Assembly: GCF_910580175.1 (NCBI RefSeq)
Contig: NZ_CAJTXD010000002.1
Coordinates: 372,001 to 436,000 of the forward strand
DNA from: an uncultured Alistipes sp.
GTDB taxonomy: Bacteria; Bacteroidota; Bacteroidia; Bacteroidales; Rikenellaceae
Direction: 5' to 3'
DNA: 64,000 nucleotides
Shown: positions 54,126-60,900 of the stretch, piece by piece
Layout of the letters: each line of letters begins with the position of its first letter
How positions within the stretch are numbered: the stretch's first letter is position 1
Notes under the pieces: generated by a model
What the model was told of the DNA's origin: nothing
The model's input: only the letters and a program-made list of their open reading frames with translations
Databases searched by the model: none
Translations under genes and position numbers: made by a program

Positions 54126-54893
54126 ATGCTAAATCAGAATTTAGAGGCGATGGCGAAGCTGCTCTATGATTACTGGTTCGTGCAGTTTGATTTTCCTAAT
54201 GAGGAGGGGAAACTGTATAAAAGTAGTGGTGGTAAAATGGTTTGGAATGAAAAGCTGAAACGCAATATTCCTGTTGGCTGGCATTGTGGAAACCTCTTTG
54301 AAATTGCTGTTTTTACAAATGGTTTGGCTTGTCAGAAATTCAGACCAAAGGATGATGAAGTGCCATTGCCTGTTATCAAGATACGAGAAATGCACGATGG
54401 TATTTCTGTTGACACTGAAGAGGTAACGTCAAATATACCAGAGTCAGTAAAGGTGTATAATGGTGATGTGCTATTTTCATGGTCAGCATCACTGGAAGTT
54501 ATGCTCTGGGCTTATGGACTTGGAGGACTTAATCAGCACATCTTTAAGGTTACATCTGCAAATGATTTCCCGAAGTCATTCTACTATTTTCAACTTTTGG
54601 ATTATGTCGATGTATTCAAGAAAATGGCAGAAGCAAGGAAAACAACGATGGGACATATTACGCAAGACCATTTACAACAAAGCACAATCGCCATACCTGA
54701 TAATAAAGATATTGCGGATAGATTTGAGAAACTGATATCACCTATCTTTGAGCAGATAGAGAAGTTGCAAGAGGAAATATCAAATTTGACTAAGCAGCGC
54801 GACGAACTTCTCCCGCTCTTGATGACCGGTCAAGTGTCGGTAAATTCTGATTTAGTGTTCTTGTATTATATTAGAGCACTAAATCAGAGAAGT
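54126..54893 (+). CDS. Silent HsdS C-terminal half-module, open into the recombinase
   Basis: About 256 codons. It starts at the conserved mid-HsdS segment (NQNLEAMAKLLYDYWFVQFDFP), runs through a second target-recognition domain and the distal coiled coil (IFEQIEKLQEEISNLTKQRDEL), and ends LLPLLMTGQVSVNSDL. It lacks any N-terminal recognition domain. The ATG at 54126 is probably fortuitous, so it should be silent here. Unlike the expressed copy it has no stop: the frame continues VFLYYIRALNQRS into the recombinase ATG. The 14-mer TAAATCAGAATTTA is at both ends, inverted. Confidence 0.82.
54130..54143 (+). repeat. Inversion site A (TAAATCAGAATTTA)
   Basis: First of four identical 14-mers: 5-bp inverted arms TAAAT/ATTTA around a CAGA core. 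It opens the silent C-terminal module; the following 100 bp are closely similar to the sequence beyond site D on the minus strand. Confidence 0.8.
54841..54854 (-). repeat. Inversion site B
   Basis: Same 14-mer in the opposite orientation (TAAATTCTGATTTA on plus) at the 3' end of the silent C-terminal module. Confidence 0.8.
54846..54888 (+). repeat. Hairpin overlapping site B, before the recombinase ATG
   Basis: TCTGATTTAGTG (54846-54857) and CACTAAATCAGA (54877-54888) form a perfect 12-bp inverted repeat with a 19-nt loop, 5 bp upstream of the recombinase ATG. The right arm repeats most of the 14-mer site. It could be a recombinase-binding operator or an RNA hairpin. Confidence 0.6.
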
Positions 54894-55886
54894 ATGAAAG
54901 AAAATGTTATTCGGGCAATTGTTGCGGCCATGCAGCGTGATTTGGATTGCCGGCAGATAGCACAACTCAAAGCTGTGCTAATTAAAGAACTGCAGGATGT
55001 GGAAATAACGGAAAGTTCCGGTGATTCCGCCAAACGAAAAGAGGAGACAGAAGACCTTTTGTCGGCTTTTATTTCTGCAAAAAAGATAGAGGGGTGCTCT
55101 ATTAAAACGCTGATATATTATCGCAATACCATTGAACGGTTGCTTGATATTGTAGATGTTGCCATACACCATATTACGACAAGTGATATTAGGCAATATC
55201 TCTCTATGTATCAAGAACAACACAAATCGAGCAAAGTGACTATTGATAATATGCGTCGTATTTTTTCCAGCTTCTTTGCTTGGCTCGAAGATGAAGACTA
55301 TATAGCCAAAAGCCCTGTACGGAGAATTCATAAGGTGAAGACAGATTCCCTTGTGAAAGAGGTGCTGAGCGATGAACAGTTAGAACTACTACGCGACAAC
55401 TGCACCAATAAGCGCGACTTAGCTATAATTGAAATTCTTGCATCAACCGGCATTCGTGTCGGAGAGCTTGTGAAGCTAAACCGAACGGATATCGATTTTC
55501 ACGAAAGACAATGTATTGTCTTCGGTAAAGGGAATAAAGAGCGTGTAGTCTATTTTAATGCTCGCACCAAACTGCATCTTCAACAGTATCTAAATGAACG
55601 AACGGATATAAATCCAGCTTTATTCGTTTCTTTGTCTGCTCCGCATAATCGACTGACAATAGGTGGTGTAGAGGTGCGTATTCGGAAAATGGGTAGACGA
55701 TTGGATATACCCAAAGTACATCCGCACAAATTTCGTCGTACGTTGGCAACTATGGCTATTGACAAAGGAATGCCTATTGAGCAGGTGCAGCGTCTGCTCG
55801 GACATGTTCGCATTGATACGACTCTTCATTATGCAATTGTCAATCAAAATAACGTGAAGATTGCGCATAAGAAATTTTTAAGTTAA
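54894..55886 (+). CDS. Tyrosine recombinase of the hsdS inversion system
   Basis: 330 aa from ATG 54894 (MKENVIRAIVAAMQRDL), the usual start of this Bacteroidales family. SAM-like N-terminal domain (about 75-160), then catalytic domain with STGIRVGELVKL (first Arg), HPHKFRRTLAT (H-x-x-R), LLGHVRIDTTLHYAI (His and nucleophile Tyr). All catalytic residues are present, unlike the IntDOT-type pair at 44.5 kb. Position between hsdS half-modules strongly suggests it inverts DNA at the 14-mer sites. In-frame with the upstream HsdS half. Confidence 0.9.
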   Translation: MKENVIRAIVAAMQRDLDCRQIAQLKAVLIKELQDVEITESSGDSAKRKEETEDLLSAFISAKKIEGCSIKTLIYYRNTIERLLDIVDVAIHHITTSDIRQYLSMYQEQHKSSKVTIDNMRRIFSSFFAWLEDEDYIAKSPVRRIHKVKTDSLVKEVLSDEQLELLRDNCTNKRDLAIIEILASTGIRVGELVKLNRTDIDFHERQCIVFGKGNKERVVYFNARTKLHLQQYLNERTDINPALFVSLSAPHNRLTIGGVEVRIRKMGRRLDIPKVHPHKFRRTLATMAIDKGMPIEQVQRLLGHVRIDTTLHYAIVNQNNVKIAHKKFLS

Positions 55887-55916
55887 ACGCTTAACGCATT
55901 ATTGCCCGAATTTGAA

Positions 55917-55924
55917 TACCTTTG
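55917..55924 (+). promoter_or_regulatory. -7 box for the DUF1016 gene
   Basis: TACCTTTG, 19 bp before the ATG. A GTTAA-ACGC-TTAAC palindrome lies just upstream (about 55882-55895). No clear -33. Confidence 0.45.
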
Positions 55925-55943
55925 TATTCAAAGAAGGACAGTA

Positions 55944-57080
55944 ATGGCTAAGGGAGAAATCGTAAAACCGGAAGTGGCAGAGGGGCTTGTTCATGACGTT
56001 TGTATCATCATAGAGCAAGCGCAAAAGTCTGCGTATTTAGCTATCAATGAAACGCTCATCAAACGAAACTGGTTGTTGGGTATGCGTATCCAGCATGAGG
56101 TCTTGAAAGATCAACGGGCAGGATATGGCGATCAGGTTATAAAAACGCTGGCAAAAAAATTGACGGAGAAATACAAAACAGGTTTTACAAAGACCAATTT
56201 ATATAACTATGTTGCTTTCTATCAGTCATGGCCAGACTTTTTCCACGCAGTGAGTGGAAAATCAGAAGACGAATCGCCAGACAACATTTTCCACGCAGTG
56301 AGTGGAAAATCAGCATCGGACTTTGATATTTTGCAATCACTGACTGCAAAAACGTCTATTCGCTTATCGTGGACACATTATCGTATAATTCTGCAAGAAC
56401 CTACAACAAATGGTCGTACATGGTATGAGAACGAGGCGGCCAATGAAATGTGGAGTACGCGGACATTGCAGCGGAATATATCATCGCAATACTATCATCG
56501 TCTGCTACGGTCGCAGAACAAGGCTGTTGTTCACGACGAAATGGTCAAACTCACTCAGCCGCTGCAAGACAAGCTGGAGTTCCTGAAAAATCCTGTTATA
56601 GCAGAGTTCTTGGGATTCAAGAATAACACCGACTATACCGAGAATGCTTTGGAGCAGAGTATTATCGACCATCTGATTCCTTTCCTGATGGAGCTGGGTA
56701 AAGGTTTTGCGTTAGTTGATCGGCAGAAACATATACATACAGAGAAGCAGGACTATTATATAGATCTTGTGTTTTATAATTACCACCTGAGATGTTTTGT
56801 CCTGATCGACCTCAAAACCTCCAAATTGAGTCATCAGGATGTAGGTCAAATGGATATGTATGTCAGGATGTACGATGAATTGGTGCGCCCCGAAGGACAC
56901 AATCCAACTATAGGTCTATTGCTTTGCGCCGATACGGACGAGGATGTGGCACATTATTCCATACTCAATAACAATGATCATCTTTTTGCGGCGAAATACC
57001 TCACTTATATGCCGACCAAGGAAGAACTGCGCCGCGAGATTGAGCAGCAGAAAGAGTTTTTTAAGTTGCAAAATAAATAG
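55944..57080 (+). CDS. DUF1016/YhcG family PD-(D/E)XK nuclease-like protein
   Basis: 378 aa from ATG 55944. The N-terminal DUF1016 helical domain (IKRNWLLGMRIQHEVLKD ... FTKTNLYNYVAFYQSWPDF) is followed by the YhcG PD-(D/E)XK domain, with KQDYYIDLVFYNYHLRCFVLIDLKTSKL holding the D...D-x-K residues. These proteins often travel with type I RM loci; their role is not settled. A 10-residue segment (FFHAVSGKS / NIFHAVSGKS) is duplicated through an in-frame palindromic DNA repeat. It has its own -7 box and is 15 bp upstream of the silent hsdS N-terminal half. Confidence 0.88.
   Translation: MAKGEIVKPEVAEGLVHDVCIIIEQAQKSAYLAINETLIKRNWLLGMRIQHEVLKDQRAGYGDQVIKTLAKKLTEKYKTGFTKTNLYNYVAFYQSWPDFFHAVSGKSEDESPDNIFHAVSGKSASDFDILQSLTAKTSIRLSWTHYRIILQEPTTNGRTWYENEAANEMWSTRTLQRNISSQYYHRLLRSQNKAVVHDEMVKLTQPLQDKLEFLKNPVIAEFLGFKNNTDYTENALEQSIIDHLIPFLMELGKGFALVDRQKHIHTEKQDYYIDLVFYNYHLRCFVLIDLKTSKLSHQDVGQMDMYVRMYDELVRPEGHNPTIGLLLCADTDEDVAHYSILNNNDHLFAAKYLTYMPTKEELRREIEQQKEFFKLQNK
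56239..56309 (+). repeat. Duplicated palindromic element inside the DUF1016 gene
   Basis: TTTTCCAC-gcagtga-GTGGAAAA occurs twice, at 56239-56261 and 56287-56309, exactly 48 nt apart, so both copies encode the same FHAVSGKS-like residues in frame. Confidence 0.75.
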
Positions 57081-57095
57081 ACTTGCAGCTAACGC

Positions 57096-57704
57096 ATGAA
57101 CATAATAGATACCATAGAATTATTCATTAGCGGAGACTGGGGCGAAGAAAGCTATTCGGAGAGTATGCCTTGCAAAGTCGCGTGCGTACGAGGTGCGGAT
57201 ATTGCACCCATAAATAACAGCGATTTCAGTCATATCCCTACACGCTATATCAATCGGCAATCTTTTGAGACCAAATGCTTGCAAGTTGGTGATATTGTCG
57301 TGGAGAAATCCGGCGGAAGCCCTACGCAATCAACCGGTCGCGTTGTTTTTATCTCGCAAGAATTAATCGACACGGTGGGAGCTGTTGTGTGTTCCAATTT
57401 CTGCGTTGCCTTTCGGGTAAAGGGAAAGTGGAATCCTCGCTATGTGTTCTATTACTTGCAATATATTTACAATAATGATGTTTTCTTCAATTTTGAGGGC
57501 AAAACCTCTGGATTGAAGAATCTCCAATTAAAAGCCGCATATAAAGCCATTCCTATTGAAGATATTGATAAAATACGCCAAAACAAAGTGGTTGCCGTTT
57601 TAGACAGCATTCATCGTAAAATAGCAATCAATCGTGCGTTAAATCAGAATTTACCGCCACTTGACCGTTCATCAGAAGCGGTAAGAGTTCGTCGCGCTGC
57701 TTAG
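57096..57704 (+). CDS. Silent HsdS N-terminal half-module
   Basis: 202 codons, of which about 185 are HsdS-like: a first target-recognition domain (SESMPCKVACVRGADIAP ... CLQVGDIVVEKSGGSPTQSTGR) and the start of the central coiled coil (VVAVLDSIHRKIAINRALNQNL). After NQNL at site C the frame runs into the antisense of the expressed hsdS end (PPLDRSSEAVRV) and stops. It therefore makes at most a half-subunit in the present orientation. It follows the DUF1016 gene by 15 bp and may be transcribed with it. Confidence 0.82.
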   Translation: MNIIDTIELFISGDWGEESYSESMPCKVACVRGADIAPINNSDFSHIPTRYINRQSFETKCLQVGDIVVEKSGGSPTQSTGRVVFISQELIDTVGAVVCSNFCVAFRVKGKWNPRYVFYYLQYIYNNDVFFNFEGKTSGLKNLQLKAAYKAIPIEDIDKIRQNKVVAVLDSIHRKIAINRALNQNLPPLDRSSEAVRVRRAA

Positions 57705-58851
57705 CCAATGCTTGATTTTCCTTTTTGTTTCGAGTTATCTGTTCCATCAAATTTTGCGTAATCTTTTCAAATTTTTCAGCGATCATATTTGATGGAACAA
57801 CGATTAATTGTTCCTTTAAGAAACTATAGTGTCTGGCATATCCTTTCCCAATCTTTATATTTTTCACGACAAAATACAGATATTCAATGGAGATGTTGGT
57901 GTTATTGGACAACATTACCTGTGTTCCATCTGCACCTCTAACAAAAGGAAAATTCACATATTTAACAGCGCAGGAATGGTCTCCAAAAATGACTGCTGGA
58001 TATTGGCCAACTACAGCCTCTTTCCTATCTGTGAAGCCAGCATAGTAAACCTCCGTGGTTTGATCAATTACTGGGTATATTCCATCTACAAGATATTCAT
58101 TCGTACTAAGCCGAGGAGTGCTTATCACTTTACCCAAGATATTGCCAATATTTGTAACTTCCCAATCTTTGGGTATTTCTCGTTTCAGCTTCTCATTCCA
58201 AACCATTTCCCCACCGCTTGATCTATACGGTTTCCCCTCCTCATTTGGAAAATCAAACTGTACAAACCAGTAATCGTAAAGCTGCTTTGCCATCGCCTCT
58301 AAATTCTGATTTATCTGCCGATTAAGTTCTATTTTGCGGTCAAGAGTACGGAGCAACTTGCCTATGCGTTTTTGTTTTACCAATTCAGGGATCCATACAG
58401 TGCAATCTTTGATTTTATCCGGTGATGTATGTCTGATTTTAGTTTGTTGGGCCGCAACACTTAATTGTTGTTTTACTATAGGTGATGATATGAGATAGAA
58501 AGCGAAATCCTTGTCTAACAAGTTCTCTTTGCAAACAATCTTAGCCACATCTTGGCTTTGAATATATTTACCGCTTTCGGGAATAATAGCAGTAGAGCCA
58601 AGTAACCCTATTGTTTGTTCAGTCAAAGGTGTAATAATATCTCCCTCTTCCATTAAAAACTGAGGCTTGAAGTCTCCGATATAATAAAGATTGTCCTTCG
58701 ACTTATTCTCTTTAAAGCAGTTATTCTGATAGTTGAAATTCCCACAAGTTAAGCGAACATATTTACCCTCAGCGGCATAATACTCGCCACTAAGACTTGC
58801 ACCTCTTGTAACATCAAGAATTTCTCCCAATTTATATTTTTTAAGATCCAT
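57628..58851 (-). CDS. hsdS: Type I restriction-modification specificity subunit HsdS (expressed copy)
   Basis: 407 aa, full length. Residues about 1-150 form the first target-recognition domain, 155-200 the central coiled coil (IGKLLRTLDRKIELNRQINQNLEAMAKQ), 215-360 the second recognition domain, and 365-400 the distal coiled coil (ENQALAKQRDEL), ending NSDLTHD. HsdS decides which DNA sequence the methylase and restriction complex recognise. Inversion sites lie at the module junction (D, 58300) and at the 3' end (C, 57640). The start ATG directly follows the stop of the small membrane gene. Confidence 0.93.
   Translation of the reverse strand: MDLKKYKLGEILDVTRGASLSGEYYAAEGKYVRLTCGNFNYQNNCFKENKSKDNLYYIGDFKPQFLMEEGDIITPLTEQTIGLLGSTAIIPESGKYIQSQDVAKIVCKENLLDKDFAFYLISSPIVKQQLSVAAQQTKIRHTSPDKIKDCTVWIPELVKQKRIGKLLRTLDRKIELNRQINQNLEAMAKQLYDYWFVQFDFPNEEGKPYRSSGGEMVWNEKLKREIPKDWEVTNIGNILGKVISTPRLSTNEYLVDGIYPVIDQTTEVYYAGFTDRKEAVVGQYPAVIFGDHSCAVKYVNFPFVRGADGTQVMLSNNTNISIEYLYFVVKNIKIGKGYARHYSFLKEQLIVVPSNMIAEKFEKITQNLMEQITRNKKENQALAKQRDELLPLLMNGQVAVNSDLTHD
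57640..57653 (+). repeat. Inversion site C
   Basis: TAAATCAGAATTTA, the shared 3' boundary of the silent N-terminal half (plus) and the expressed hsdS (minus). Confidence 0.8.
58300..58313 (-). repeat. Inversion site D
   Basis: TAAATTCTGATTTA on plus, at the junction of the two recognition modules of the expressed hsdS. Confidence 0.8.
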
Positions 58852-59262
58852 TTATCGCGTTGCCTTTTTTATATAATCCTGTATTAGAGACAGATTTACC
58901 TCTATCTCTTTTCGCTTTGCCACAAGTTGAGCAAGATCCTCTATTTGTTCCGCCTTTTCTTGGGCAGCAATGATATGGTCAATTCTTGCTCCGCCAACAA
59001 AAGGATATACCGTATCGACATCCATTTGAGCATCTTCAATTTGGCTGTCTAATTCAGCAAGTTGTCGCTGATATTTTCGTTGTGCTTCTACTATATCCAA
59101 ATTATTGGCTGCAACAAACACATCGAGCAGGTGACGAATAGCATTAATCTGTTGCCGGGCATCTTTCGAAGAACTGCGGGCAACATTTAGCGCAACAATT
59201 ATAGCAATTACACTAATTATAGGACTTAATAGCGTAGCCCATTGAGTCAAGCTGTCAAGCAT
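58852..59262 (-). CDS. Small membrane/coiled-coil protein inside the type I RM operon
   Basis: 136 aa. One N-terminal membrane helix (residues about 8-28, LLSPIISVIAIIVALNVA) followed by two long charged helical stretches likely to form coiled coils (about 35-85 and 100-134). I recognise no family. It overlaps the 3' end of hsdM by 8 bp and abuts the hsdS start, so it is translated as part of the RM operon. Type I operons do not normally hold a membrane protein here; it could anchor the complex or be a phage-sensing add-on, but that is speculation. Confidence 0.75.
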   Translation of the reverse strand: MLDSLTQWATLLSPIISVIAIIVALNVARSSSKDARQQINAIRHLLDVFVAANNLDIVEAQRKYQRQLAELDSQIEDAQMDVDTVYPFVGGARIDHIIAAQEKAEQIEDLAQLVAKRKEIEVNLSLIQDYIKKATR

Positions 59263-60898
59263 CGCACGATTGGTTAAATTTCAATGTCTTCAACTGTGCC
59301 ATTATCTCCTTTTCAAGCCGGTGGCTTTCCGCAAATTGTTCGGTGAGAGTCTTTTCGTAGTCCGCCATACGCTTGTTGAACTCCTCTTCTGTAATATCGA
59401 CATATTCAATCTTAATGTCGAAATATTGTCCGGCAGAGAAGCTATACCCTTTTTCCGCTACTTCTTCGTAGGATGGAGTAACCGAAAATTGGTCTATCGC
59501 TTTCTCGTTTCGGAACGTATTTACAATCTGTGCTATCTCATCAGGACGAAGATTGGTCTTTTGGTTCTTTCCTATTTTGATGGTTTCGCCAAGTTTGCTT
59601 GCATCGATAAACACAGGCTTTTCGGTCTTATTTTTATCTACGAAAACCACACTTACATTCGTACCTGTGTTTGCGAATACATTGCTCGGCATACTTACTA
59701 CACCTTTTAAAATCTTATTATCTACGAGGTGTTTACGGATTTTGAGCGCAATACCGCTCTTGGCTGTAATAAATCCGGTAGGCACAACGATAGCACCCTT
59801 GCCCGTTTCTTTCAGACTGTAAAGCAAATGCTGAAAGAAGCAGAGGTAAATTTCCATACTTTTCTTATCCTTATTGGGTATATTGGGAATACCCGCAAAG
59901 AAACGTCCACGGTAATGGTCGGCTTGGAGGTCTGAATGATATTCGGAAAAATCGAGCTTGAAAGGCGGGTTGCTGACGATATAGTCGAACTTGCGTAATT
60001 CGTGTCCCTCTTTGTGATAAGGATGTTTCAGCGTATTGCCTTGTATGACGTGCGTCAGAGAATGGCTCATGCTGTTCAGTATGAGATTCAGCATCAGCAT
60101 AGTAGATGATTTATCACTAATATCTTGTGTGAAAACTGTACAATTTTGCTCTCCAATTTGGTGGGCGAGTGCAATGACAAGCGTGCCCGTCCCGGCCGAT
60201 GGGTCATAGCAAGTTACGCTTTTTATACCCTCGTTCTCGTCAACAAGCAATTGAGCCATAATAGAAGCAATGGCGTGTGGCGTATAGTATTCGGCATAGT
60301 TGCCGCCGCCGTTGGAGTTGTAGTCCTTAATCAGGTATTCAAATATGGTGGAGAAGAAATCATACCCGGCTGCGAAAGCCGCTTCAAAAGAGAAGCTTGC
60401 CACATCGCCGATTAACGATTTGCAAAAGCCGTTTTTCTTTGCAGAGCCTCCCGTCACTACCTCCGAGAGCGGTTTCATAATGGAAATACGGGTTTCGTCC
60501 TCGTTGAGAATGTAGAAAATCTCCTCGTTGGTATCGGCAATAGCCTCCAATGTCGCATCGAACAGAGTGGCAAAATTATCCTCATTCTGACGTTTGGCAA
60601 GATATGGTATCAGATGCTCTTTTTTCAATACAATGGTGTCGAGCATCATATCGCACATCTCTTCGTATTCATCATCGGATAGTCGCTCCAATGCCTCGTA
60701 AACATCCTTCGCCTCGGCAAGTTCTGGCAATGTCCGTTTTGCCTCATAGATAAACTTATCATTGAGAAACTTATATAGAAACGTCTCTACGATAACCGTA
60801 TATTCATTTCCGCTATTGCCAAGACCGATATTGTTTGTCGTACTTTTCAGACGGTCGATAAGGTCTTTTGTCTGCTGCTTGATGATGTCAATACTCAT
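59255..60898 (-). CDS. hsdM: Type I restriction-modification DNA methyltransferase HsdM
   Basis: 547 aa from ATG at complement 60896-60898; a TTG two codons upstream is less likely. N-terminal helical domain, then the N6-adenine methyltransferase with SAM motif CYDPSAGTGTLVIAL and catalytic NPPF (IVSNPPFKLDF). It methylates adenine at the site chosen by HsdS and protects host DNA. It begins 2 bp after the hsdR stop. Confidence 0.94.
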   Translation of the reverse strand: MSIDIIKQQTKDLIDRLKSTTNNIGLGNSGNEYTVIVETFLYKFLNDKFIYEAKRTLPELAEAKDVYEALERLSDDEYEEMCDMMLDTIVLKKEHLIPYLAKRQNEDNFATLFDATLEAIADTNEEIFYILNEDETRISIMKPLSEVVTGGSAKKNGFCKSLIGDVASFSFEAAFAAGYDFFSTIFEYLIKDYNSNGGGNYAEYYTPHAIASIMAQLLVDENEGIKSVTCYDPSAGTGTLVIALAHQIGEQNCTVFTQDISDKSSTMLMLNLILNSMSHSLTHVIQGNTLKHPYHKEGHELRKFDYIVSNPPFKLDFSEYHSDLQADHYRGRFFAGIPNIPNKDKKSMEIYLCFFQHLLYSLKETGKGAIVVPTGFITAKSGIALKIRKHLVDNKILKGVVSMPSNVFANTGTNVSVVFVDKNKTEKPVFIDASKLGETIKIGKNQKTNLRPDEIAQIVNTFRNEKAIDQFSVTPSYEEVAEKGYSFSAGQYFDIKIEYVDITEEEFNKRMADYEKTLTEQFAESHRLEKEIMAQLKTLKFNQSCDA

Positions 60899-60900
60899 AA

